Source: MWAR01 sp035388825
GTDB taxonomy: Bacteria; Muiribacteriota; Ozemobacteria; Ozemobacterales; Ozemobacteraceae
DNA: 42,077 nt
Direction: 5' to 3'
Assembly: GCA_035388825.1 (NCBI GenBank)
Contig: DAOOQQ010000038.1
Coordinates: 1 to 42,077, forward strand
This document shows, piece by piece, positions 1 to 8,476 of this stretch. The notes under the pieces are model-generated. The model did no database searches and had not been told where the DNA came from. It worked only from the letters and a program-made list of their open reading frames with translations. The translations under genes and the position numbers were made by a program. The first letter of the stretch is position 1; each line of letters begins with the position of its first letter.

Positions 1-2
1 GG

Positions 3-1886
3 CTGGCCCGCGGCCTTGTTCCAGAAGAAGAAGTCCTTGCTGGAAACAAGACCGAAGAGCCTCGCCGCTACGGAATGACCCTCTGGCGTGACCTTTTCGC
101 ACCCAGGCAGCTCTACGGCCATTGTGTTGGGGTCGAGGTGTTCCAAGATCTGGTCAGAGAATGCGGGGGCCCCGAAAAACTGTCTGAGATCGACCGCGCC
201 GCCTTCACCTACCTCGCCTTCGCGATGGATAAGCTGTTGAATTACAACGCGCGTGGTGTCCGGTGGCATGCCAATCGCGAGGTCCTGGCGGGTGTCTTTG
301 ATCGCCATGATTTTGCCTTTCTCTGGTCCTTTGCCGAGATGGCCCCCACCATCACCGGCCTTGGCTACGATTGGGCGATCGAGCAGACCGGCAAGGCGCT
401 CGAAGAGCTGATCGAACTTTCCGGCGGCCCGCAGACCGCTCCGGGCAAACAGCCATCAGCCTCTCAGCCCAGCTTCGATTTTTCTTCTGCGAAGCCGAAT
501 CCGACCGCGCGCTCCATCACCGTTTCCTGCGGCTCCGGCGATCGGCTGTCCCACATCCCCGACGGTTCGATCGATTCGGTGGTCATGGATCCGCCCTACT
601 ACGCCAATGTCATGTATGCCGAGCTCTCGGACTTCTTCTACGTCTGGCTCAAGCGGACAGCCGGTCTGCTCTTCCCCGAACAGTTCATGTCCTACCTGAC
701 CGACAAGGATTCCGAGGCGGTCGCCAACGTCGCCCGGTTCAAGGAATTCAAGCAGGTTCGCGGCTCCGGCGGCGCGGAGAAGCGCGCCAAACGCGACTAC
801 CAGGAGCGGATGCAGTCGATCTTCACCGAGTGCCGCCGCGTTCTCAAACCCGACGGCATCATGGTCCTGATGTTCACCCACAAGGCGACCGGGGCCTGGG
901 ATGCCCTTGCCAAGGGACTGATCGAAGCCGGCTTCGTCATCACCGCGAGCTGGCCCATCAACACCGAGGCCGAAGGCTCGCTCCACATCAAGGACAAGAA
1001 CGCCGCCAAAAGTACCATCTTCCTCGTCTGCCGCCCCCGAACCGACGATCCGGCCAAAGCCGCGACCTACTGGGAAGAGGTCGAGCCCGAGGTCGCCCGC
1101 ACCGTCCGCGAGCGGGTCCAAAACTTCCAGGACAACGGCATCCGCGGCGTCGATCTGTATCTTGCCTGCTTCGGCCCCGCCCTCGAAGTCTTTTCCAAAC
1201 ATTGGCCGATGCAGCGTGGCCGCGCCATCCAGAAGCCCGAGCCGGTCAAGGGTGCCCAGCTCCAGCTCGACGAGGAAGAGGATTTCGATCCCTATGCCGT
1301 GCGGCCGGAGGATGCCCTCCTCGCCGCCCGGCGCGAGGTGAAACAATGGCGTCTCGGCCGGCTGGTCGAAGTCCAGCGGAAAGCCGCTCTCGACCCCGCA
1401 ACCGAGTTCTTCGCCCTGGCCTGGGACTGCTTCGGGTCGGTCCAGTTCCCCGCCGATGAGGCTCTCAAGCTTGCCCGCGTCGTCGGCGTCAATTTCGACG
1501 GCTCCCTCCGGAACCACATCCTGACCGTGAAAGGGAACGACGTCACCCTGCTCGACAGTTCAGCCCGGGCACAGGCGGGCACGCTTGGAAAGGCCGGTGA
1601 AACCCTTCTCGACGACCTCCACAACGCCGCTCACCTCGTTCGCACACAAACCCTCGAAGCAGCAAGGTCATACCTCGAACAGGCGAAACGGCTGGGAGAC
1701 CAGGATTTCCACCAGGCGCTCGATACGCTTCTCCACGTCCTTCCCGCCCCCCGACTCGCCGCCGGCCCCAAAAACTCGCCTGTCACCCACGCGGCGGCAG
1801 ATGCCGACGCCCTCGACAAGATCCGCCGTTTCTGCTTTGCCAAAGACATTCCCGAACCCAAGCAATGGGCGCTGGAGTTCGAATGA
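3..1886 (+). CDS. DUF1156-type adenine-specific DNA methylase, C-terminal part (5' truncated by window edge)
   Basis: The reading frame is open from the first bases of the window, so the start lies upstream. The first in-frame ATG (75) sits inside a conserved-looking stretch (YGMTLWRDLFAPRQLYGH) and is not the true start. A DPPY amino-methyltransferase motif (motif IV) lies at 588-599, followed by YAELSDFFYVWLKR. This arrangement is typical of large DUF1156 DNA methylases, whose first half carries another DPP motif. The likely role is N6-adenine methylation of host DNA as the self-marking arm of a defence system; that role comes from family and context and is not shown directly. The stop codon overlaps the next start as ATGA (1883-1886), indicating translational coupling. 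Members of this family commonly sit with phospholipase D-helicase genes, as here. Confidence 0.85.
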   Translation: MARGLVPEEEVLAGNKTEEPRRYGMTLWRDLFAPRQLYGHCVGVEVFQDLVRECGGPEKLSEIDRAAFTYLAFAMDKLLNYNARGVRWHANREVLAGVFDRHDFAFLWSFAEMAPTITGLGYDWAIEQTGKALEELIELSGGPQTAPGKQPSASQPSFDFSSAKPNPTARSITVSCGSGDRLSHIPDGSIDSVVMDPPYYANVMYAELSDFFYVWLKRTAGLLFPEQFMSYLTDKDSEAVANVARFKEFKQVRGSGGAEKRAKRDYQERMQSIFTECRRVLKPDGIMVLMFTHKATGAWDALAKGLIEAGFVITASWPINTEAEGSLHIKDKNAAKSTIFLVCRPRTDDPAKAATYWEEVEPEVARTVRERVQNFQDNGIRGVDLYLACFGPALEVFSKHWPMQRGRAIQKPEPVKGAQLQLDEEEDFDPYAVRPEDALLAARREVKQWRLGRLVEVQRKAALDPATEFFALAWDCFGSVQFPADEALKLARVVGVNFDGSLRNHILTVKGNDVTLLDSSARAQAGTLGKAGETLLDDLHNAAHLVRTQTLEAARSYLEQAKRLGDQDFHQALDTLLHVLPAPRLAAGPKNSPVTHAAADADALDKIRRFCFAKDIPEPKQWALEFE

Positions 1887-3931
1887 CGGACGCCACCCCG
1901 CGTGCAATCGCACGCATCCTCGATGAATCCGACCTCCGACGTCGTCTCAGCATCGGAGAGCGGTTCGATTTCGAGGTAAAGGCGGCGCAGGGCGGCTTCC
2001 CTCGGAGCGCGTGGGAGACATACAGCGCCTTCGCCAACACCGACGGCGGCATCATCGTTCTGGGTGTCTCCGAGGTTGGCGGGCAGTTCCGCATCGACGG
2101 CCTGAAGAACCCGCAGGCCATCGAGAAAGAGCTCTGGGACGGAGCCCATAACAGCAACACCGTCAGTTGCAACCTCCTTCTCCACAAGGACGTGGCCGTC
2201 GTGCCCGTCGGGGATCTCCAGGTCCTCGTCATTTCCGTCCCTCGGGCACCACGGCAAAAGCGGCCCGTCTTTCTGGGGAAAAACCCCTTCGAAGGCACGT
2301 TCCGGCGTCATTCCGAGGGTGATCACCGCGCCGACCCGGGCCTGATCAAACGCATGATCGCCGAACAGGGCGATGATCCCGTAGACAGCCGCATCCTTCC
2401 CGGGTTTACGCTCAAAGACATCGATACCGTCTCGCTTCACCAGTACCGCCAGCGGTTGTCTTCCCGAACGCCCGCCCATCCGTTCCTCGAGCTCGATGAC
2501 CTTCCCTTCCTCGAGGCCCTGGGCGGCTGGCGCCGGGATCGTCGCTCCGAGGAGGAAGGGATCACCGCCGCCGGAATCCTCATGTTCGGAAAGTGGGCGG
2601 CCATACGCTCGAACGAGGCGTTCCCGGCCTACCATGTCGACTACCGGGAGAAGCTTTCTGACGATCCCAACATCCGGTGGGACCTTCGCATCATTCCGGA
2701 TGGAACATGGCCCGGCAATCTCTTCAGCTTTTTCTTCACCACGATTCAGCGCCTGAACGCCAACCTTTCGGTGCCCTTCCAGCTCGATGGTGAGCTTTTG
2801 CGGAAAGGGGAAACGGTCGTTCACGAGGCCGTTCGTGAAGCTCTGGTCAATGCCCTGATCCATGCCGACTACGCAGGAACCGGCGGCGTCGTCATTCAGC
2901 ATACGCGCCTCGGCCTCGAGTTTGCCAACCCCGGGACGTTCCTGGTCCCCCTCTCGCTCATCACCACGAGCGGGAACATCAGCGATTGCCGCAACCGCTC
3001 GCTTCAGACCATGTTCCAGCTCATCGGCGGCGGCGAGAAGGCGGGCTCCGGAATGGCCAAGATCTTCCGGGGCTGGGCTTCCCAGCAGTGGCGAAAACCC
3101 GCTATCGAGGAGCTCGTAGAACCTGCCCGCGTGTATGTCAGAATGCCGTTCGTCAGCCTGCATCCACCCGAGATTCTCGAAGCATTGAAAAACAGGCTCA
3201 AAAGCGCATTCGCTTCGCTTTCCCCCTTTGAAATCCAGGCCCTGGTCACCGCACAGGTCGAGGGTTGCGTGACGAACGTCAGGCTTCAGGAGATCGTCGA
3301 TGATCATCCGACCGATATCACCCGGAGTCTTCACGCACTTGTCACCCGTGGTTGGCTGCGGCAGGAAGGGAACAAGCGGGGGGCGAAGTATTTTCCCTTG
3401 CCGAGCTCATCGCCGGGCGCGGCGGAACCCGGAACCGACGGCCTGACTGGCCAGGCGCACGATGATGGTCCAGGCCGGCTCAACGCAGGGCAAACTCCAC
3501 AGAGCGATGACTCACGCACACATACCGGCGAACCATGCCCACATAACGGCGATTCACGCCCACATAACGACGATTCACGCCCACATAACGGCAAAATCTA
3601 TCAGCATAGTGATACATCGGCTCACTTTGACGAAGCTCTTCTGGCCATTGCCCTTCCGGCTGTAAAACGGCGGAGGCTCTCACCCGTCGGCCTCGCTCAA
3701 ATCATCGTTCGTCTCTGCCGCGCACGCGAATTGAGACTGGATGAGCTGGCCGGATTGCTGAGGCGGAACCCCGCTCATATTCGTGACCGGTATCTGAAGC
3801 GGCTGATCGAGTGCCGGATCATCCACCGCCGGCACCCTGAGCACCTCAATGCTCCCGATCAGCTCTACAGGTGCGAACAGGAGCCCGACGTGATGGAACT
3901 CCGGAAGATCTTTGGGGATGCGAAGTCATGA
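1883..3931 (+). CDS. AlbA_2/Schlafen-domain and GHKL-like ATP-binding protein with winged-helix tail
   Basis: I chose the ATG at 1883 because it forms an ATGA overlap with the methylase stop; an in-frame ATG at 1865 would only add a short antisense-free extension. Product 682 residues. Residues about 22-150 look like an AlbA_2 (Schlafen AAA_4) domain, with FDFEVKAA followed by AFANTDGGIIVLGVSE. Residues about 315-352 contain EALVNALIHADY and an FANPG segment, matching the HATPase_c_4-type region of so-called RecG-like transcriptional regulators. A linker holds four 7-residue repeats (3509-3592), and the last about 90 residues look like winged-helix DNA-binding segments. Family members are variously regulators or nucleic-acid-acting defence proteins. 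Its position between methylase and helicase suggests a regulator or effector of that system. Its stop overlaps the helicase start (ATGA, 3928-3931). Confidence 0.8.
   Translation: MTDATPRAIARILDESDLRRRLSIGERFDFEVKAAQGGFPRSAWETYSAFANTDGGIIVLGVSEVGGQFRIDGLKNPQAIEKELWDGAHNSNTVSCNLLLHKDVAVVPVGDLQVLVISVPRAPRQKRPVFLGKNPFEGTFRRHSEGDHRADPGLIKRMIAEQGDDPVDSRILPGFTLKDIDTVSLHQYRQRLSSRTPAHPFLELDDLPFLEALGGWRRDRRSEEEGITAAGILMFGKWAAIRSNEAFPAYHVDYREKLSDDPNIRWDLRIIPDGTWPGNLFSFFFTTIQRLNANLSVPFQLDGELLRKGETVVHEAVREALVNALIHADYAGTGGVVIQHTRLGLEFANPGTFLVPLSLITTSGNISDCRNRSLQTMFQLIGGGEKAGSGMAKIFRGWASQQWRKPAIEELVEPARVYVRMPFVSLHPPEILEALKNRLKSAFASLSPFEIQALVTAQVEGCVTNVRLQEIVDDHPTDITRSLHALVTRGWLRQEGNKRGAKYFPLPSSSPGAAEPGTDGLTGQAHDDGPGRLNAGQTPQSDDSRTHTGEPCPHNGDSRPHNDDSRPHNGKIYQHSDTSAHFDEALLAIALPAVKRRRLSPVGLAQIIVRLCRARELRLDELAGLLRRNPAHIRDRYLKRLIECRIIHRRHPEHLNAPDQLYRCEQEPDVMELRKIFGDAKS
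3509..3592 (+). repeat. 21-bp in-frame tandem repeat, four units
   Basis: Four head-to-tail 21-base units (3509-3529, 3530-3550, 3551-3571, 3572-3592) encode DSRTHTG, EPCPHNG, DSRPHND and DSRPHNG in the linker of the AlbA_2/GHKL protein. The last two units are nearly identical at DNA level, while the first two have diverged. The length is a multiple of three, so copy-number change would keep the frame. Confidence 0.9.
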
Positions 3932-6900
3932 GTTCAGCCGACTGTCTGTTGCCGAATACAGATTGGCATCCATCCTACAGCCATGAAGACGGCGACCTGA
4001 TCGCGACGTTCTACGAACCGGCGCTACGTTGCGGAACGCTCTATCGACGGGTGACCGGCTACTTTTCCGGCGGAGTGCTGAATGTTGTCGCCAACGGCCT
4101 TCTGGGCCTGTTGCGGAACGGCGGGAAGATGGAGCTCGTCTCGGGCTGCACCCTTACGGCCGAGGATGTCGCGAGGATCGAGCAGGGGTTGAAAATCCAG
4201 GAGGTTCTATCCGACCGCATACTTCGGGAGGTCCCCGATCTGGTGGGCAGTCCGGAAGAACAGCGGGAGCGACTCGGCTGGCTGGCGTGGATGGTGGCGC
4301 ATGGCCATCTTCAGATAAAGGTGGCTGTTCCCCGGCTTGCGAAGGGCAATCCTCTGGCCGGGGTCGGGCTCGTTCATGCAAAGGTGGGCCTGATCACGGA
4401 CAGGGAGAGCAATACCCTGGCCTTTTCGGGGTCGCTGAATGAAACGGAAGCAGGCTGGAAACACAATTGGGAGTCGTTTTCCGTAAGCTGTTCCTGGCGT
4501 GGAGAATGGGACCGGAAGCGGATTTCGAAAGCCGAGGCCGATTTTCATGCGCTCTGGACCAATACGGCAAAGTCCGCCGAGGTCTTCGACATCCCAACCG
4601 CTGTTCGGGAAAAGCTGTTGTCGTTCATTCCGGATCGCGACCCATTGCTCATCGGAAAGCCGGTGGCGAAGCGGGAGAACCGGCCATGCCAGCCGGATGC
4701 CGCCGCGTTGCCGGCCGAGATCGCGCCTGCCAGGCTTGCGCAACTCTGGTCGTTCATCAAAACCCTGCCGCGGCGGCAGAACGACGGGCAGACCGTCGCG
4801 ATCGCCACGAGCACAGTGACGCCCTGGCCGCACCAGGTTCGTGCATATCAAAGACTATTGAAAAGCTGGCCGATCCGCCTGCTGATCGCCGACGAGGTCG
4901 GTCTCGGCAAGACGATCGAGGCGGGCCTTGCCATCCGGCATCTGCTGATCAGCGGGAAGGTCAGGCGCTTGCTGATCCTCGCGCCGAAGGCGGTGCTCAG
5001 GCAGTGGCAGGGGGAATTGTACGAAAAGTTCAATCTCATCGTTCCGATATATACCGGACAGTATCTCGTATACCCCCGGTATCACGGCGCGGAGGGCCCA
5101 TCGGAAACGAGCGTCGAGTCCGATGTCTGGAACCGGGAGCCATGCCTGCTGGTTTCCAGCCAGCTTGCCCGGCGGCGGGAACGGCAGAAAGAGCTGGAAG
5201 AAGCCCAGCCCTGGGATATGGTCGTTCTCGACGAAGCCCACCATGCGCGAAGACGTGGCGCGGGCACGACCCAGGAGGGAGGGGCCAACCTGCTTCTCCG
5301 CCTGATGCGGGCGCTTCGGCAGAAAACGGAGTCGCTTCTTCTGCTCACGGCCACGCCGATGCAGGTCGCACCCGTCGAGGTGTGGGATCTTCTCGATCTG
5401 CTCGGGATGCCCGAGGAATGGTCTGATGAGACGTTCGTCCGGTTTTTCGAAGATGTCCAGCGGCCTGTCGACGACCCGGGTCTTCAACGGATGGCCCGGC
5501 TTTTTCAGGTCTGTGAGGCGCGGTTCGGCCCCCTGCCCGAATCGGAAATCGACCGAGTTGCCGGGCATCTTTCCCTCACCACGATCGATCGGAAAAAGAT
5601 TCTCGATGCCTTGCGGGAACCGGGCAGCCTGATCCCGATCAAGCGCCTTTCCCCGAAACAGCGAATGGGCGCCCTGGCGCTTCTGAAAATCGGGAGCCCC
5701 GTTCGGGCGCTCATGTCGAGGCACACCCGGACCCTGCTTCGGGAGTATTACAGGCGCGGCCTGCTCACTCAGAATGTTCCCAGGCGGTTGGTCGAGGATC
5801 TCGCCATCGAAATGAATCCGGCAGAACAGCAGCTCTATCAGGCGGTCGAGGAATACATCAGTTCGACATACCAGGCCGCTTCGCTGAAGCAGAAGCCTTC
5901 GGTCGGGTTCATCATGACGATTTACCGGCGGCGCATGGCGAGCAGTTTCCATGCGTTGAAAAAGACGCTGATGAACAGCCTGGAGCGGCTGCCTCGGGAC
6001 GATGCGTTCCCGGCGGTCGCGGGAACGGGCTGTATCGAGGATGATGACCTGACGGACGATCTCGGTGAGGAAAGCGTCGCTACCGATGCTCCCGAAGAGG
6101 TTCTGAATGAAGCCGCGCTGGTCGAAAAAAGGGAAAGCATTCTCGAACTTCTTCGAGCGATCGCCAAGCTCGGCACCGATTCCAAGGCCCTTCGCCTGTC
6201 GAAAGAAATTCGTCGTTTGATGGACGGCGGTTTCGACGCTGCGATCGTATTCACCCAATACACCGACACGATGGATTACCTCAAGGAGTTCCTGTCGGAT
6301 CAACTGGAAATTCCCATCGGCTGTTTCTGCGGCGCGGGCGGCCAGTATCGGGATTCAAGCGGCGTGTGGACGGCGTGCAGCAAGGAAATGATCAAGCGGT
6401 ATCTGAATACCCGGCAGGTTCGGGTCATGATCTGCACCGATGCCGCAGGCGAAGGGTTGAACCTCCAGACCTGCGGGGCGCTCATCAATTATGACCTGCC
6501 CTGGAACCCGATGAAAGTCGAGCAGCGCATCGGCCGTATCGACCGGATCGGCCAGAAATATGCGGATGTCCGGGTTGTCAACCTCGCCTATGCAGATACT
6601 ATAGAGGCAGATATATATTTTGCCTTGAGCAGGCGAATCGATCTGTTCAACGGCGTTGTCGGACGTCTTCAGCCGATCCTCGCCCAGCTTCCCGGGGACT
6701 TCGAACGGGCCGTGCTGTGTGGGGCCGTCGACCGATCGAGCATGCGGAAGGACTTCATAGATGACATCTTGAATCGCGTCGAACTGGCAGACAGGGGAGG
6801 CTTTGATATCGACGCGATCAGTGATGCCGACGTGCGCCCTCCGGGATTGCCGGTCCCTCCGGTGTCACCTGCAGATATGGACCGGATCCTGTCCACGAAG

Positions 6901-7182
6901 AGTCTCCTGCCAAAAGGTGTGACATGCCGGCCCCTCGAACCGATGACCTACTCCTTGCAACTTCCCGGGGCGGAGGCAGTGACTCGCGTAACCAGTTCAC
7001 CGGAGATTTTCGATGAACATTTCGAAAGTCATCAACTGATATGGCATGGCAGTCCGCTGTTTGAGCGACTTGTAAGGCTCGGCACTCAAGCAGACCAGAA
7101 CGGTAACACCGAACATGATGATCAGTATTGCACCACGGCGGAATCTTTGAAGGCGTTTCTGGACATGATCGAAACGGCGTGA
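3928..7182 (+). CDS. Phospholipase D-like / SNF2 helicase, anti-phage type
   Basis: I chose the ATG at 3928 (ATGA overlap with the upstream stop) over the in-frame ATG at 3871; product 1084 residues. The N-terminal about 200 residues resemble a phospholipase D-like nuclease domain: VHAK (H150, K152) followed by FSGSLNETEAGW. A superfamily 2 SNF2/RapA-type helicase follows. It has Walker A in DEVGLGKT (about 322-329), LDEAHHARR (DEAH at about 434-437), LLLTATPMQ (about 473) and, in the C-terminal helicase lobe, QRIGRIDRIGQK (about 864-875). Proteins with this fusion recur beside DUF1156 methylases in putative defence islands and are analogous to, but not the same as, DISARM helicase components. 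The predicted role is ATP-driven translocation on, and possibly cleavage of, incoming DNA. It is the last gene of the operon. Confidence 0.88.
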   Translation: MSSADCLLPNTDWHPSYSHEDGDLIATFYEPALRCGTLYRRVTGYFSGGVLNVVANGLLGLLRNGGKMELVSGCTLTAEDVARIEQGLKIQEVLSDRILREVPDLVGSPEEQRERLGWLAWMVAHGHLQIKVAVPRLAKGNPLAGVGLVHAKVGLITDRESNTLAFSGSLNETEAGWKHNWESFSVSCSWRGEWDRKRISKAEADFHALWTNTAKSAEVFDIPTAVREKLLSFIPDRDPLLIGKPVAKRENRPCQPDAAALPAEIAPARLAQLWSFIKTLPRRQNDGQTVAIATSTVTPWPHQVRAYQRLLKSWPIRLLIADEVGLGKTIEAGLAIRHLLISGKVRRLLILAPKAVLRQWQGELYEKFNLIVPIYTGQYLVYPRYHGAEGPSETSVESDVWNREPCLLVSSQLARRRERQKELEEAQPWDMVVLDEAHHARRRGAGTTQEGGANLLLRLMRALRQKTESLLLLTATPMQVAPVEVWDLLDLLGMPEEWSDETFVRFFEDVQRPVDDPGLQRMARLFQVCEARFGPLPESEIDRVAGHLSLTTIDRKKILDALREPGSLIPIKRLSPKQRMGALALLKIGSPVRALMSRHTRTLLREYYRRGLLTQNVPRRLVEDLAIEMNPAEQQLYQAVEEYISSTYQAASLKQKPSVGFIMTIYRRRMASSFHALKKTLMNSLERLPRDDAFPAVAGTGCIEDDDLTDDLGEESVATDAPEEVLNEAALVEKRESILELLRAIAKLGTDSKALRLSKEIRRLMDGGFDAAIVFTQYTDTMDYLKEFLSDQLEIPIGCFCGAGGQYRDSSGVWTACSKEMIKRYLNTRQVRVMICTDAAGEGLNLQTCGALINYDLPWNPMKVEQRIGRIDRIGQKYADVRVVNLAYADTIEADIYFALSRRIDLFNGVVGRLQPILAQLPGDFERAVLCGAVDRSSMRKDFIDDILNRVELADRGGFDIDAISDADVRPPGLPVPPVSPADMDRILSTKSLLPKGVTCRPLEPMTYSLQLPGAEAVTRVTSSPEIFDEHFESHQLIWHGSPLFERLVRLGTQADQNGNTEHDDQYCTTAESLKAFLDMIETA

Positions 7183-7243
7183 GAGGGTCAGTTTTCAACA
7201 GCGATAGAACTTTTTTTCCGACACTTCTGAAGTCAGCGGAAGG

Positions 7244-7279
7244 TTGCAATTTGGGGGCGGGTGCGTGACAATACGTCAC
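7244..7279 (+). promoter_or_regulatory. Candidate promoter with overlapping inverted repeat upstream of the BMP transporter operon
   Basis: TTGCAA (7244-7249) is separated by 17 bases from GACAAT (7267-7272), a moderate sigma-70-like match. An inverted repeat GTGAC-aatac-GTCAC (7265-7279) covers the -10 element, as a repressor operator would. The gene start follows at 7304, preceded by a good ribosome site (GGGAGGAT, about 7291-7298). Confidence 0.4.
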
Positions 7280-7303
7280 AGATCAGACACCGGGAGGATA
7301 CCC

Positions 7304-8476
7304 ATGCGTGCCCTGCTCCGCATCGTTTTCGTCGCGCTTTTCGTCGTGTGTTCCATGGCAGCCATCGCCCAGGATGCGGCTGCCCCGGCCGCGGGGAAGA
7401 AGATCAAGGCCGGCTTCGTCTACGTTGGCCCGATCGGCGACTTCGGTTGGACAAACGCGCACGAACTGGCCCGGCAACACGTCGTCAAGCTGTTTCCCTG
7501 GCTCGAGACGACGTTCGTCGAGTCCGTCGCCGAAGGCGACTGCGCCCGCGTCATCGACCGGCTCGTCAACGAGGAGCAGTGCAACGTCATCTTCACGACC
7601 AGCTTCGGCTACATGAATGACACCGCCGCGGCCGCCGCCCGGTATCCGGACCGCACCTTCCTGCACTGTTCGGGGTACAAGCGCGGCACAAACCTTGGTA
7701 CATACTTTGCCGAATTATATCAGGCGTATTATCTGAACGGCCTCATGGCCGGAGCGCTCTCGAAGTCGGGGAAACTCGGCTACGTCGCCGCCCACCCGAT
7801 TCCCGAGGTCGTCCGGCACATCAATGCCTTCGCCCTCGGCGCCCGCGAGGCGAATCCCAAGGCCCGCGTGCAGGTGAAGTGGCTGTTCTCCTGGTATGAT
7901 CCCGCGAAAGCCCGCGAGGCGGCCGAGGCGCTCGTGGCCGAAGGCTGCGACGCGCTCGCCTTTTCCGAGGACTCGCCCGCCGTCATCCAGGTCGGCGAAG
8001 AACACACGCAGAAAGGGAAACCGGTCTTCACCTTCTCGCATTACAGCCCAATGCAAAAGTTCGGCGAGCACTCGGTCGTCTCGGGCCAGCTCGTCGACTG
8101 GAGCGTGATGTACGAGTCGATCCTGACCTCCATCTACACCGGCACCTGGAAACCGGCCGACCACTGGTGGCTGCTCGGCGAAGGCGCCTGCCGGATCGGC
8201 GGGCTTCCCGACGTTCCCGTGAACCCGGCCTTCGTCGAACCCCTCAAAGCCGTGCAGATCACCGACCCGGTCCTCGGCGCAACGAATATATATGATCTGG
8301 TATTCAAGAGGCTCGCCCAGATGAGCGAGCCCACCGTCCTGTTCGATCCGTTCACCGGCCCGATCAAGGACCAGGCAGGCACGGTCCGGATCAAGGCCGG
8401 CGAGCGCGCTTCCCACGACCAACTCTGGGCGATCGACTGGTTCGTCGACGGCGTCGACGCGACGCTTCCGAAATGA
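7304..8476 (+). CDS. BMP-family ABC transporter substrate-binding protein
   Basis: I chose the ATG at 7304, with GGGAGG upstream and an immediate signal peptide, over an in-frame ATG at 7244 that would bury the signal. Product 390 residues. A hydrophobic signal (residues about 5-22) ends near AIAQ; the cysteine in FVVCSM lacks a good lipobox, so secretion by signal peptidase I is more likely than lipidation. The mature part begins KIKAGFVYVGPIGDFGWT, matching the Bmp/Med (basic membrane protein) periplasmic-binding fold, with a later GYMNDTAAAAARYPD region. Family members bind purine nucleosides or related ligands for import. It heads a four-gene ABC operon and its stop overlaps the ATPase start. 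AT-rich codon clusters occur at about 7695-7740 and 8281-8310. Confidence 0.9.
   Translation: MRALLRIVFVALFVVCSMAAIAQDAAAPAAGKKIKAGFVYVGPIGDFGWTNAHELARQHVVKLFPWLETTFVESVAEGDCARVIDRLVNEEQCNVIFTTSFGYMNDTAAAAARYPDRTFLHCSGYKRGTNLGTYFAELYQAYYLNGLMAGALSKSGKLGYVAAHPIPEVVRHINAFALGAREANPKARVQVKWLFSWYDPAKAREAAEALVAEGCDALAFSEDSPAVIQVGEEHTQKGKPVFTFSHYSPMQKFGEHSVVSGQLVDWSVMYESILTSIYTGTWKPADHWWLLGEGACRIGGLPDVPVNPAFVEPLKAVQITDPVLGATNIYDLVFKRLAQMSEPTVLFDPFTGPIKDQAGTVRIKAGERASHDQLWAIDWFVDGVDATLPK

Noticed and set aside
1631..3334. Long open frame on the minus strand opposite the methylase and regulator
   Set aside because: It has no recognisable motif, runs antisense to two well-supported genes and reflects the lack of stop codons in GC-rich DNA.
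3509..3592. Possible CRISPR-like repeats
   Set aside because: Units are contiguous with no spacers and lie in frame inside a gene, so this is a coding tandem repeat.
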